A stretch of 38,195 bases of DNA from Gammaproteobacteria bacterium (GCA_015231435.1 JADGBN010000016.1:1-38195); one strand, 5' to 3'; positions 17,099-26,386 are shown, numbered from the stretch's first letter. The notes: a model not told the origin generated them from the sequence alone. Numbers and translations: made by a program.

Positions 17099-18167
17099 CC
17101 CCGCGCACCTCACCGGCGCGAAAATAGCGTGCTGTCAGCACTAACGGCGTATAGGCGATCACCGCCGCCACCGCCCCATCAAGATAGTTCAAAGCGACTA
17201 AGGCGGCCCAAGGCAACAACCAGAGAAGATTAATACCGCCAACCGCCAGGGTCACCCGACGATGGCTCTGATAACGCCGTGCCGCCTGTTGAAAGGCGTG
17301 GCTACAGTGCGCCAAATGCAGGGGCTGCCGCTGTTGCTGACGCCGTACCAGGGTATAGGTGGTATCGACAATAAAAACCCCCAAGAGAATCGCAAATACC
17401 CAAAACAGACGGGCATCGAGATGCGCTGCTGCTACCGCAATAATCCCCAGTACCACACCTAAGAAACCGCTACCCACGTCGCCCATAAAGATCTTTGCCG
17501 GCGGCCAGTTCCATAACAGAAACCCCCCAAGCGCCGCCGCCAACAGCAACAACAGCAGCAGTAACGGCGTGGCGCCGCAGAGGTAACCAATCAGTACCCC
17601 GCCCGCCAGCAGCACGCTCAGCGCCTCCACTGAGGCAATGCCATCAATGCCATCCATAAAGTTAAAAAGATTAAGCATCCAGACAAGCCCAGCCACCGCT
17701 AACAGATCCCCGACCCAACCGAGATTAACCGCCAAGGTAAAAATCACCAAGGGCGGTAACCCCCCCAGCCAAGCGATCGCCCAAAGCGCTGCGACCAGAT
17801 GCAGCAGCAGACGCCACGCCGCAGAGAGCGGGCGATGGTCATCAATAAACCCCACTAGGGCGACTAGCCCCCCGGCCCCGAGCAGGGCATACGCCACCCC
17901 TTTGACGAAATCAGCGTCGCCATAATGAGCCAACCAGAGCAGGGTGCCGACGATAAAAGGCAGCACAAAAGCAATACCGCCCCCGCGCGGCGTCGCCTGC
18001 TGATGTGAACTGCGATCATTGGGGTGATCTAGCAGCTGCCGCCGCAGCGCATAACGCCGCCATAATGCCGTTAATAACCATGCTGCCACGCCAGTAACCG
18101 CGTAATAGAGCAACAGGGGTGATAGAACAGATAAAATTGAGTTCACCTTATTGATGCTTGCAAGCAA
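17091..18167 (-). CDS. Glycosyltransferase family 4, WecA/WbpL-like
   Basis: This 358-residue polytopic protein has about ten hydrophobic helices. The conserved cytoplasmic loops are DHPNDRSSHQQATPRGGG, FIDDHRPLSA (DDxx acidic pair), NLFNFMDGIDGIASVEAL and PPAKIFMGDVGSGFLG. This is the family that transfers a HexNAc-1-phosphate from UDP-sugar to undecaprenyl phosphate, starting O-antigen or related glycan assembly. The adjacent dehydratase suggests the donor is a 6-deoxy-HexNAc (WbpL-like) rather than GlcNAc. The gene is divergent from the response regulator at 18291 and heads the two-gene operon. Confidence 0.9.
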   Translation of the reverse strand: MLASINKVNSILSVLSPLLLYYAVTGVAAWLLTALWRRYALRRQLLDHPNDRSSHQQATPRGGGIAFVLPFIVGTLLWLAHYGDADFVKGVAYALLGAGGLVALVGFIDDHRPLSAAWRLLLHLVAALWAIAWLGGLPPLVIFTLAVNLGWVGDLLAVAGLVWMLNLFNFMDGIDGIASVEALSVLLAGGVLIGYLCGATPLLLLLLLLAAALGGFLLWNWPPAKIFMGDVGSGFLGVVLGIIAVAAAHLDARLFWVFAILLGVFIVDTTYTLVRRQQQRQPLHLAHCSHAFQQAARRYQSHRRVTLAVGGINLLWLLPWAALVALNYLDGAVAAVIAYTPLVLTARYFRAGEVRGDA

Positions 18168-18290
18168 ATAGAGAGAACGCCATTATAGCCACCTCTTGCC
18201 GCTAACTTCGAGTTATCTGCATCAACCAGCGGACAAATTCAGTCGCACGCGCCTGCAGCGGATGCGGCATATACCTTGGGAGCTTAAACC

Positions 18291-19373
18291 ATGAGTCAAG
18301 AGATGCATATTAATGTTGATGACATCAATGCATCACCGATTTTGATAATTGATGATGAACCCATTAATCTAGCTATTTTGCAGGAGATACTTAAACAGTA
18401 CCCCAACCTCTACTGCACCGAAAATCCTGAGGAGGCAGTTGCGCTCTATCGGAATCAGCCTTTTGATCTGGTGCTGCTTGATCTGATGATGCCCAAAATG
18501 AGTGGTCAGGAGGTACTACAGCAGTTTGCCCTCTGTCAAAAAAAGCTGCCGCCCCCGGTACTGGTCTTAACTGCGATCACCGATACCCAGACCCACACCG
18601 AGGTGCTCAGTCAAGGTGCCAGTGATCTTCTAACAAAACCATTTAATAGTAATGAAGTGCGCTGTCGTATTCGCAATCTGCTGGAGATGTATCATGCACG
18701 GGTACGGCTGGATGACTACTATCAGCAGGTCGAAGCGGCTGTCACTGCCCGCGTTCGTCAGTTACACCAAAACCAGCGCGAAGCACTAAAACACCTCAGC
18801 CATATCGCCGAATATCGCGACATGAACTCCCCCAAACATATGCAGCGCGTCGCACTAATCACTTGCGCCCTAGCGCGCCAACTCGCTGTCGATAAGCAGA
18901 CCATTGAACTCCTGAGCGATGCGGCAACCCTCTACGATATCGGCAAGATCGGCATTCCTGACTATGTACTACTGAAAAGTGGTCGCTATAACCAGGATGA
19001 TTATTTTATCAAACAGACACATTGCGAAATTGGGTCACATCTTCTTGAGAGTGAGGAGAGTGAACTGATGCATCTTGCCGCGCTACTTGCCCTCAACCAT
19101 CATGAGCGCTGGGATGGCAGCGGTTACCCCGAAGGGCTGGCCGGCGAAGCGATCCCTTTTCTGGCGCGCATTCTTGCTGTCGCCGATGTCTTTGATGCGA
19201 TCACCGTTAACCGCAGCTATCGTCAGGCACAAAGCACCACAATCGCAACAGCGCATATCAAAGCCGAGTCAGGGCGACTCTTTGACCCCAAGGTGGTCGC
19301 CGCTTTTGCTGCTATTGAGAGAGAAATACTCGATATTCGTCAGCAGTTTAGTGATGATTTCGGCGATCTGTGA
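18291..19373 (+). CDS. Response regulator with HD-GYP domain (altered HD motif)
   Basis: This 360-residue protein has an N-terminal receiver domain (LIIDDEPINLAIL, phospho-acceptor D64 in LLDLMMPKMSG, K116 in LTKPF), a coiled linker (140-165) and an HD-GYP domain. The GYP loop HHERWDGSGYPEGL (270-283) and VADVFDAI are canonical. However, the HD position reads LYDIGKIGIPD, so Y215 replaces the metal-binding His. The upstream glutamate ligand region (YRDMNSPKHM) is also changed. HD-GYP proteins hydrolyse c-di-GMP; activity here is doubtful. The next gene lies 70 bp downstream and encodes a pseudo-receiver protein, likely a functional partner. Confidence 0.85.
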   Translation: MSQEMHINVDDINASPILIIDDEPINLAILQEILKQYPNLYCTENPEEAVALYRNQPFDLVLLDLMMPKMSGQEVLQQFALCQKKLPPPVLVLTAITDTQTHTEVLSQGASDLLTKPFNSNEVRCRIRNLLEMYHARVRLDDYYQQVEAAVTARVRQLHQNQREALKHLSHIAEYRDMNSPKHMQRVALITCALARQLAVDKQTIELLSDAATLYDIGKIGIPDYVLLKSGRYNQDDYFIKQTHCEIGSHLLESEESELMHLAALLALNHHERWDGSGYPEGLAGEAIPFLARILAVADVFDAITVNRSYRQAQSTTIATAHIKAESGRLFDPKVVAAFAAIEREILDIRQQFSDDFGDL

Positions 19374-19443
19374 ACCGCCCTCCACAAGGATAAACATTGT
19401 CCCTCAGGTTAACCTATATCACGATCACTGCGGTGCCTGTTAA

Positions 19444-20247
19444 ATGAGTGAACACTTTTTCATTACCCTCATTGAAGCTCGGGAAAAAACACGCCAGCTG
19501 ATTAACTCACTGCTGCCGGATCAAATCGTTGCGCGTCGGGAGTACCACTGCGGCGCCCACTTCTGGAATGAGCTCATTCATAATAGATTCCGCCATCCCA
19601 TTGATATTATTGTGATCGGCACGCTAGCACCTATCGGTGAATCATGCAGCATTACCCACCTGCAACTTATTAAGGCGATTCATACAAACTATCCCAATGC
19701 AGCGATTATTCTCATCACCCATAATGGCCGCCGCGAAAATATCGCCCAGCTGGCGCAGGAGGGGATCGATCATCTGCTTATCTTCCCCTACTCCCCAAAT
19801 GATCTGCTAAAACGTATCCATTTGACCCTTGGTAAACAGATTAATACCTATGAAGCTAAAGTCAGTGAACATCTGGATAACTTCAGTAGGACGCTGCAGC
19901 GCTACGAAACCAACCTGGTTACACTAAATATTGAAAAACAGATAGATATGATTATTCATCTTCAGGCATATCAGGATCACTTTTTCAAACATATCCGTCA
20001 GTTTATCGTTCAACGGAGACTTCCTGAAGCGCAGCAGTTCGCTATTGATATCCACCGCAGCACCCTTTTTCTTGCCACCCTCTTTGATCAGTTACAGCTA
20101 AAACAACGCAGCATCAACAGAGCCCAGCTCGCCTTTATCAACAGCAACTTTCAAACCTGTAAACTCCGCCATCAGCAGTTGGTGCATCAACTGTCGCTAC
20201 TTCAGGAGGTTATTCTGCGCCGCTACGATCTGCCTTCCGCAAGATAA
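19444..20247 (+). CDS. Pseudo-receiver protein with helical C-terminal domain
   Basis: This 267-residue protein belongs to no named family that I recognise. Residues 1-130 follow the receiver-domain pattern: IDIIVIGTLAP as strand 3, AAIILITHN with the conserved Thr as strand 4, and HLLIFPYSPNDLLKRI as strand 5. The phospho-acceptor Asp is replaced by G59 and the conserved Lys by F114, so aspartyl phosphorylation is not expected. Residues 130-267 are helical and rich in His/Gln. The tandem position after the REC-HD-GYP gene suggests they act together. Convergent with purK. Confidence 0.6.
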   Translation: MSEHFFITLIEAREKTRQLINSLLPDQIVARREYHCGAHFWNELIHNRFRHPIDIIVIGTLAPIGESCSITHLQLIKAIHTNYPNAAIILITHNGRRENIAQLAQEGIDHLLIFPYSPNDLLKRIHLTLGKQINTYEAKVSEHLDNFSRTLQRYETNLVTLNIEKQIDMIIHLQAYQDHFFKHIRQFIVQRRLPEAQQFAIDIHRSTLFLATLFDQLQLKQRSINRAQLAFINSNFQTCKLRHQQLVHQLSLLQEVILRRYDLPSAR

Positions 20248-20361
20248 CTCAGTTAGCAAAATTAGGCTTCGTTAACACCCGCACCCAACCGGCCAACATC
20301 ATTGTCGTCAATGCGGCCAAGATAATTGACGCGAGACAATTACCCCATGATCCTAGACAAA

Positions 20362-21405
20362 CTAAGTGATTGGTTGGCTTGCAGACCAGCGCGTGACGTG
20401 CCCCAACTTTCTGCCTGGATAAGGCTTTTTGTTATAAAGATGGAGATGTTGATTAGGTACCGAGAGAATTTGTGATATGTCAGGTATGGTGCCGATAATG
20501 TTCACCATGGTGGCTTCACCTTTCGCTTGGGTACTACCCAGCGGCAGTCCGAGAATCGCCCGAAGGTGGTTCTCAAATTGGCTGGTAACAGCACCCTCGA
20601 TTGTCCAGTGTCCTGAGTTATGGACACGAGGCGCCATCTCGTTAGCCAGAAGTTCATTGCCAGAATCAAACAGCTCAAGCGCCATCACACCGACGTAATT
20701 GAGTTTTTCCATAATTCGTCTTGCATACGCCTCCGCCAGCGACTGGCGCGGATCAGCGGGACAACTCTTTGCGGTGTGCAAAATGCCATCACAGTGAACA
20801 TTTTCCGAAAGTGGATAGAAAACCATCTCACCGTCACGCCCACGAACACTGATAACCGATATCTCTCGTTGGAAGCTCGCAAACCCCTCGAGAATAAGCG
20901 GAACGGTGCCGAGTCGGCTCCATGCCGACGCCAGATCATCATGATGACGCAGCACCACCTGTCCCTTACCGTCGTAACCCAAAGTACGCGTTTTAAGCAC
21001 TGCGGGAAGCGTTATCGTCTTGACCGCTTCTTCCAACTCTGCAAAAGAGTTAACGCTGGCAAAGGGAACGGTGGCGATATCCAGCGACCGGAACAGATTT
21101 TTTTCATAAATACGATCACCCGCGCTCGCCAGTACCGCTTGCGCAGGATAGAGATTAATTTTTTGCTCCAGCGTAGCAATAGCGGATATTGGAACGTTCT
21201 CGAACTCATAGGTGACCAGATCGGCCTTCTCGGCAAGCGTATTGAGCAGCGCTGCATCGTCATACGCACCGCACAGATGCTCGCCAAGTTGTGCAGCACA
21301 AGCATCCGTCGCGGGATCAAGGAAGATAAATTGCAGACCCAGCGGGATACCGGCCAGCGCCATCATTCTCGCCAACTGGCCACCGCCAACGATACCGACA
21401 ATCAT
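20362..21405 (-). CDS. purK: 5-(carboxyamino)imidazole ribonucleotide synthase PurK
   Basis: The 347-residue ATP-grasp enzyme makes N5-CAIR from AIR, bicarbonate and ATP in purine synthesis. [20 protein letters not shown] is the hallmark N-terminus. [16 protein letters not shown] is the ATP-binding loop, and [17 protein letters not shown] carries the metal/ATP contacts of the active site. It overlaps purE by 4 bp (ATGA type). The C-terminus ([13 protein letters not shown]) is slightly short and unusual after the conserved GHVT motif, but the fold should be complete. Confidence 0.95.
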   Translation of the reverse strand: MIVGIVGGGQLARMMALAGIPLGLQFIFLDPATDACAAQLGEHLCGAYDDAALLNTLAEKADLVTYEFENVPISAIATLEQKINLYPAQAVLASAGDRIYEKNLFRSLDIATVPFASVNSFAELEEAVKTITLPAVLKTRTLGYDGKGQVVLRHHDDLASAWSRLGTVPLILEGFASFQREISVISVRGRDGEMVFYPLSENVHCDGILHTAKSCPADPRQSLAEAYARRIMEKLNYVGVMALELFDSGNELLANEMAPRVHNSGHWTIEGAVTSQFENHLRAILGLPLGSTQAKGEATMVNIIGTIPDISQILSVPNQHLHLYNKKPYPGRKLGHVTRWSASQPIT

Positions 21406-21908
21406 CGCTGAACCCGCGGATCGGGATTAGCCAGTACCGTCTCAGTCTGCTTTTTCCGATACTCATTGAGTGCCTCGCGTACCTTCTCATCATGATTGGC
21501 GACAATGGCTGCCGCCAGCAGGGCGGCATTAATAGCGCCTGCACGTCCAATAGCGAGTGTACCCACAGGAATACCGGCGGGCATCTGCACCATCGACAGT
21601 AGCGAGTCCATTCCATTCAGTGCCTTTGACTGCACAGGAACACCCAGAACCGGCAGATGCGTTTTTGCCGCAATCATCCCCGGAAGATGCGCGGCACCAC
21701 CGGCGCCCGCAATAATCACCTCCAATCCCCTCGCAAAAGCCATCTGCGCATAGTGAAAGAGTTTATCGGGGGTACGATGCGCCGAAACGACCTCAACCTC
21801 GTGGTCAATACCGAGGCTCTCCAAAGTCGTTGCCGCGTGTTGCATGGTCTCCCAATCAGAGGTCGAGCCCATGACAATGCCAATACGAAATCTGCGCTCT
21901 GTATTCAT
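21402..21908 (-). CDS. purE: N5-CAIR mutase PurE
   Basis: At 168 residues this is a class I Pur[18 protein letters not shown] and [16 protein letters not shown] contain the substrate-binding Ser/Asp and His/Arg, and [20 protein letters not shown] the flexible loop. It converts N5-CAIR to CAIR and works directly with PurK, whose gene it overlaps. Gene order purE-purK is the normal arrangement. Confidence 0.96.
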   Translation of the reverse strand: MNTERRFRIGIVMGSTSDWETMQHAATTLESLGIDHEVEVVSAHRTPDKLFHYAQMAFARGLEVIIAGAGGAAHLPGMIAAKTHLPVLGVPVQSKALNGMDSLLSMVQMPAGIPVGTLAIGRAGAINAALLAAAIVANHDEKVREALNEYRKKQTETVLANPDPRVQR

Positions 21909-22005
21909 AAGTAGAATTAAAATATTCCTTTGCTTAATTAGGTAAATTTATTAAACGAGCAGAGCACAACAGCGACTGCCCTTAGCCCCGTATCTGTATG
22001 CAACT

Positions 22006-22620
22006 TCAGTTAGCGAAAAATTCGACCTTACTTGTCTGTAGATCATACTCGGCGCCAACCATGAGTAACCCCTCTTTCTCAACCAGAGCCTCAAGTATGC
22101 TTGAGCTGTGTTGCAGCTGATGAACGGAATAATCGATATTTGCGCGTATCGCCTGCCGATATAACGCCTCATGCTTATCCCACAAATCAGTGCCGACAAA
22201 GGGTTTAAGGGCAGGCTGGATACGATCCACAATGGCGCGGATATTTTTGGATTGTTCCGCTTTGGGCGTATGCATCTCATCGAGGGTCGCCTTAACCGCG
22301 CCGCAATGGGTGTGTCCCATCACCACGACCAGTCTGGTACTGAACTGCACGGCAGCAAACTCGACGCTGCCTACCTGCGAAGGAGCAACGATATTCCCCG
22401 CCACACGAATGACAAAAAGGTCTCCGAGTCCTTGGTCAAAAACAATTTCAGCAGGAACCCTTGAATCGGAACAGCCGAGAATAATTGCAAAGGGCTGCTG
22501 TCCCAAGAGCTGATCCATTCGATCGTTCTGGTTCAGCAATTTATCGATACTTCGCTGCCCCTTGGCAAAGCGTAGATTCCCCTCTTTTAGTCGCGCAAGC
22601 GCGGTGGTGGCGTCGATCAT
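22006..22620 (-). CDS. Beta-class carbonic anhydrase
   Basis: This 204-residue enzyme interconverts CO2 and bicarbonate. Zinc ligands C50, H103 and C106 are present in ILGCSDSRVPAE and VMGHTHCGAVKA, with the D52-R54 dyad. No signal peptide is seen, so it is cytoplasmic. It starts 2 bp after the aldolase-like gene, indicating one operon. Bicarbonate supply to PurK, whose operon lies downstream, is a possible benefit, but the genes need not share a promoter. Confidence 0.93.
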   Translation of the reverse strand: MIDATTALARLKEGNLRFAKGQRSIDKLLNQNDRMDQLLGQQPFAIILGCSDSRVPAEIVFDQGLGDLFVIRVAGNIVAPSQVGSVEFAAVQFSTRLVVVMGHTHCGAVKATLDEMHTPKAEQSKNIRAIVDRIQPALKPFVGTDLWDKHEALYRQAIRANIDYSVHQLQHSSSILEALVEKEGLLMVGAEYDLQTSKVEFFAN

Positions 22621-22622
22621 CG

Positions 22623-23822
22623 TTATCCCTGGAGATGCGGGAAGGCGGTAGCGGCGATCCCTTGATAATCAATACTAATACGATCACCTGCGATGGGACG
22701 GAACAAGTTATCAGCAAAGGCCAGATGATCTGGGTGATTACGATAGCTATCGATCACCGCCGGATGAGAGAAGCGTATCAACCAGCTAAAACGATAACGC
22801 GCCCCCGCCTGGATGGCACAACCGGTAAAAACCTCCCGCACACCGGGGATCGCCGCAAGGCGTTGCCGCCCTTCGGCCATCATTGCCATAATCGCGTTAT
22901 CATCCGCAACGGCGTTATAGACAATCAGGTGTTCAACCGGCGCCCAGGGGGGCGAAACTTGCAATAACGCATCGGCCCGTCCGGCGGCACCCCACTGGCG
23001 CATGCGCTGTTCTGCCGCTTCGCTAATTGCATCCCTAACACCTGCCATGAGTGAGGTATAGCCCTGTCGACCCGCCGCTAAATTTTGTTGCAGACGGCTG
23101 CCTGCGGCCTGCGCCAGCGCGGTGCAGTCGTTAATTTTGCAAATACCGTTGGCGATAAGCAGACGATACTCGGCAGTTGCAAGATCGCTACCTTGATGCA
23201 GTACCAGCGGCATGGCCAAGGCCTTGTTTAACGCCTGTAGCCGGGAGTGGTTAATCTGATGATCCTCCTGTGTCTCTCCATCACCCGTCCCGATAACGAT
23301 GGCGAGGGAGTCGATACCGGTCAGCTGAACATAGGTTTTGACCTGCGAAATATCGCGGCTAACCCGTTCACCAGAGTGAGCGTCAGCCTCCTTGCCAGCA
23401 ACACCCATGAGATCGCCCAGTGCCCCCTCAACCGGTACACCACAACCGTGGGCAATACTGGTCACCTCGCGCGTCAGTTCCACATTAAGGTGAAAAGGGT
23501 GCGGTGAGGCATCGAACATCACACCATTACAACCTAGGTTAATTGCCCTAACCACCGCACTAAGGGTCGTAGCATCATCGAACTGGATGGCCACCGGTAC
23601 AGTTGCGCGTTGCGCCGCAGCCTCCACAGCAGGCATTAGCAGCGCAAAATCAGGATCATCAAAACGGGGCTGCGCCAGTGACAGGATAACCGGCGAGCGA
23701 CTACGTTCTGCGGCTGCAAGGGTTGCGCTAACAAAATCAAGGTTAACGACCGCAAACGCCCCCACTGCATATCCGTGCTGATAGGCGTGGTCGAGCATCG
23801 CTTTCATTGTCATAATTGGCAT
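22623..23822 (-). CDS. Degenerate class II aldolase fused to a Dabb-like domain
   Basis: The protein has 399 residues. Residues 1-285 have the class II (ketose-bisphosphate) aldolase barrel. The catalytic region reads VPVAIQFDDATTL, keeping D82, but the zinc-binding His expected next is D83. The second zinc His (usual GTxHG) is D181 in VIGTGDGE. Only the third, H209 in LVLHQGSD, remains, and the phosphate-binding GGSG and NxDTD motifs are altered (QGSD, INDCT). Residues about 295-390 form a Dabb-like ferredoxin domain (VEHLIVYNAVADDNAIM; RNHPDHLAFADN). Normal aldolase chemistry is unlikely. It is co-transcribed with carbonic anhydrase and divergent from the LysR gene. Confidence 0.75.
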   Translation of the reverse strand: MPIMTMKAMLDHAYQHGYAVGAFAVVNLDFVSATLAAAERSRSPVILSLAQPRFDDPDFALLMPAVEAAAQRATVPVAIQFDDATTLSAVVRAINLGCNGVMFDASPHPFHLNVELTREVTSIAHGCGVPVEGALGDLMGVAGKEADAHSGERVSRDISQVKTYVQLTGIDSLAIVIGTGDGETQEDHQINHSRLQALNKALAMPLVLHQGSDLATAEYRLLIANGICKINDCTALAQAAGSRLQQNLAAGRQGYTSLMAGVRDAISEAAEQRMRQWGAAGRADALLQVSPPWAPVEHLIVYNAVADDNAIMAMMAEGRQRLAAIPGVREVFTGCAIQAGARYRFSWLIRFSHPAVIDSYRNHPDHLAFADNLFRPIAGDRISIDYQGIAATAFPHLQG

Positions 23823-23862
23823 GGTGGTTCACCTCATGATGGTACCGACTGGCTGGCGCAAC

Positions 23863-23956
23863 GTAACCATTCACTCCCCTGCTGCCTTTTTAGCCCTCAC
23901 CCCAGCCCTCTCCCAGAGGGAGAGGGAGACTTAAGGAAGGGGTAGTGAATGGTTAC
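23863..23956. repeat. 94-bp palindrome-ended element between aldolase and nhaR-like genes
   Basis: GTAACCATTCACTCCCCT (23863-23880) is an almost perfect inverted repeat of AGGGGTAGTGAATGGTTAC (23938-23956), with one extra base. Inside is the short palindrome CCCTCTCCCAGAGGGAGAGG, part of a CCCTCACCCCAGCCCTCTCCC unit that is widespread in bacterial genomes. It has the layout of a MITE and lies in the divergent promoter region. Confidence 0.65.
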
Positions 23957-24048
23957 ATCGCAACAGAGAGCTTAAGCCCGTTTCTAATCAAATAAAAGTC
24001 GTATATTATTGGCGTACTGTTCGTATTTAACGAAGTGATAATAGGTCG

Positions 24049-24987
24049 ATGATTAACTATAAACACCTTCACTACTTCTGGGTGGTGGCAAAGGAGGGTG
24101 GTATCACCCGCGCCAGCGAACGCCTGCATCTAACACCGCAGACCATCAGTGGTCAACTCAGCCTGCTTGAGGAGGCTTTGGGTGAAGCGCTATTTAACCG
24201 CGTCGGGCGAAACCTAGAACTCACTGAGAGCGGACGCTTGGCATTAAGCTACGCCAACGAAATTTTTTCCCTCGGCGGTGAACTAGAAGAGATGCTGCGT
24301 CATCTTCCCGGCGGACGACCACTGGTATTTAAAGTGGGGGTCACCGAAGTCGTGCCAAAATCAATCGCTTATCGGCTGTTGGCTCCGGCGCTGCAACTAC
24401 CCGATTCAGTCCGTATCATCTGCCGGGAGGGTGCGATTCATACCCTGCTGGGAGATCTCGCCATGCATCGTGTTGATCTGGTGATCGCAGACTGCCCCAT
24501 CCCGCCGCATCTCAATGTACGTGGCTTCAACCATCCGCTCGGTGACTGCACAATTACCTTTTTTGCCACACCCGAGTTGGCGAGCAAACTCCAGCAACCC
24601 TTTCCCTACAGCCTCAACGGAGCCCCACTATTAATTCCCGGGGAGATGACCGGCGTCAGGCGCCGCCTCTTGGACTGGCTGGATGGTCTGCATATCCACC
24701 CAAAGATCGTTGGCGAGTTTGATGACAGCGCGTTAATGAAGGCCTTCGGACGCGCCGGGGCGGGGCTCTTTGCGGCGCCAACGCCAATCGCCCAGGAGAT
24801 TGAAAAGCAGTATGAGGTGATCGCTATTGGCGAGGCGCAGGCGGTACGAGATCACTTTTATGCCATTTCAGTAGAGCGCAAGATCTCCCATCCGGCTGTG
24901 ACCGCAATCACCGCAGCAGCGCGGGAGTGGTTGGTGACCGCTGCGTCAGAACAGGGCAAGCGGACGACAAACAGAAAACACGAATAA
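24049..24987 (+). CDS. LysR-family regulator of the NhaR type
   Basis: This 312-residue protein has an N-terminal winged helix (INYKHLHYFWVVAKEGGITR, ASERLHLTPQTISGQL, LFNRVGRNLELTESG), which is closest in wording to NhaR. A LysR effector-binding domain follows, with GVTEVVPKSIAYRLL and DLVIADCPIP. NhaR of E. coli activates the Na+/H+ antiporter nhaA in response to sodium, but no antiporter is present here. By position it more likely controls the divergent aldolase-like/carbonic anhydrase operon, or acts elsewhere. The C-terminal tail (GKRTTNRKHE) is basic. Confidence 0.85.
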   Translation: MINYKHLHYFWVVAKEGGITRASERLHLTPQTISGQLSLLEEALGEALFNRVGRNLELTESGRLALSYANEIFSLGGELEEMLRHLPGGRPLVFKVGVTEVVPKSIAYRLLAPALQLPDSVRIICREGAIHTLLGDLAMHRVDLVIADCPIPPHLNVRGFNHPLGDCTITFFATPELASKLQQPFPYSLNGAPLLIPGEMTGVRRRLLDWLDGLHIHPKIVGEFDDSALMKAFGRAGAGLFAAPTPIAQEIEKQYEVIAIGEAQAVRDHFYAISVERKISHPAVTAITAAAREWLVTAASEQGKRTTNRKHE

Positions 24988-25007
24988 ACCTAAAAACCTC
25001 TTTCCGG

Positions 25008-25134
25008 CCACGAAATTCACGAAAGAGACAAAACAGATCAACATCTTGCATATTTGCTCTCATCCACCCAACGGGTGATATCTGTCCATCGATTAACTCT
25101 TTGAATCTTTTCGAGCTTTTCGTGCCTTTCGTGG
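25008..25134. repeat. 127-bp element with CCACGAAA inverted ends
   Basis: CCACGAAATTCACGAAAGAG at the left end is an imperfect inverted repeat of the right end, whose reverse complement reads CCACGAAAGGCACGAAAAGC. The interior has no coding potential that I recognise. It lies between the convergent nhaR-type and arsJ genes and may also act as a transcription end. The size and layout are MITE-like. Confidence 0.5.
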
Positions 25135-25182
25135 ATCAACTGGGCTTTCCAGGATAAAACAGAAATACCCGTTACCCGACCA

Positions 25183-26379
25183 TTACGCATCCGGCAATTT
25201 AACCGAGATTACCGCCGCCGCGAGCAGAAAAAGGGCAGAACCGACAAGGCAACCCACCAGACCGAAAGTTTGGTAGAGAAGTCCAGACAACACGGTGCCT
25301 GCGAGACGTCCAGCGGCGTTAGCCATGTAATAGAAACCAACACTCATGGCCACTTTATCGTGATCGGCATAGGCAAGAATTAGATAGGAGTGCAGCGCCG
25401 AATTGATCGCGAAGATCACGCCAAACAGAATCAGACCCACCACTATCACCTGATCAGCAGGCCAACCCTGCGCCAGGCACCAGCCCATTGCCGCCGGCAA
25501 CAGCGCCAGCAGCAGCACCCAAAAACGCGACGTGCGACCATCACTCCGACCACTTAACAACCGTGGTGCCAGCGCCTGAACCATGCCGTAACCGATCACC
25601 CAGAGTGCCATAAATGTGCCGATTTGGGTAAATGACCAGTGTAACCCTTCATAGAGATAGACCGGCAAACCCACCACAAACCAGATGTCCCGCGAAGCAA
25701 ACAGAAAAAAGCGGGCCGCAGCAAGCGTGTTAATGGCAGGAATATGGGAGAAGATCTGACTAAATTTTGCCTTCCCCGACATCTGCCCGATACCCTGAGG
25801 CAGCAGCATTAGGGTGATAAGAAAGGTGACAAAAAGCAGCGCAGCCAGAATTTGCAGCGCCATTTGAAAACCAACCCACTGCAACAGGGCGGCACCAATA
25901 AAGAATCCCGCCCCCTTTAGTGCGTTTTTGGAGCCGGTGAGGATCGCGACCCACTTAAAAAGTGCCGCCGCATTACCCTCGCTCACCACCGTTTTAACTG
26001 CGGCCTTGGCTGACATTTTATTCAGATCTTTGGCAATGCCCGATAGCGCCTGGGCGGCCATCACATAACCAACGGTTAACCACGACTCCGGCACCGTGAG
26101 CATTAACAGCGCCACCACCTGCAGCACCATACCAATCTGCATCGTTAGGTTAAGACCGATGCGCGCCCCCAGCCACCCCCCCAGCAAATTGGTGACGATG
26201 CCAAAAAACTCATAAAAGAGAAAGAGCATCGCGACGGCAAAGGGTGAATAACCCAAGAGATGAAAATAGAGCAGCACCAGCATACGGATCGCGCCATCGG
26301 TAATGGTAAAACCCCAGTAACCGCCGGTAATCACGCCATAGTGCAGATGAGCCGGTTGCAGACGTGCAAAAAGTGCCAT
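25183..26379 (-). CDS. arsJ: Organoarsenical efflux MFS permease ArsJ
   Basis: This 398-residue, 12-helix MFS protein has the ArsJ-specific start HYGVITGGYWGFTITDGAIR and the loop ALSGIAKDLNKMSAKAAVK. ArsJ exports 1-arseno-3-phosphoglycerate, which then hydrolyses outside to arsenate. It lies 7 bp downstream of the dedicated GAPDH gene, the conserved partner arrangement that makes the arsenylated substrate. No arsR regulator or arsenate reductase gene is in the window, so control must be elsewhere or constitutive. Confidence 0.9.
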   Translation of the reverse strand: MALFARLQPAHLHYGVITGGYWGFTITDGAIRMLVLLYFHLLGYSPFAVAMLFLFYEFFGIVTNLLGGWLGARIGLNLTMQIGMVLQVVALLMLTVPESWLTVGYVMAAQALSGIAKDLNKMSAKAAVKTVVSEGNAAALFKWVAILTGSKNALKGAGFFIGAALLQWVGFQMALQILAALLFVTFLITLMLLPQGIGQMSGKAKFSQIFSHIPAINTLAAARFFLFASRDIWFVVGLPVYLYEGLHWSFTQIGTFMALWVIGYGMVQALAPRLLSGRSDGRTSRFWVLLLALLPAAMGWCLAQGWPADQVIVVGLILFGVIFAINSALHSYLILAYADHDKVAMSVGFYYMANAAGRLAGTVLSGLLYQTFGLVGCLVGSALFLLAAAVISVKLPDA

Positions 26380-26386
26380 GATAAGG

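Noticed and set aside
20249-20361. Hydrophobic minus-strand peptide of about 35 residues after purK
   Set aside because: It has one possible membrane helix but no start codon with a ribosome site before the hydrophobic part and no known family.
24049-24987. Calling the LysR gene nhaR with a sodium-antiporter role
   Set aside because: The similarity is to the NhaR type, but no antiporter gene is nearby, so the specific function is not supported.
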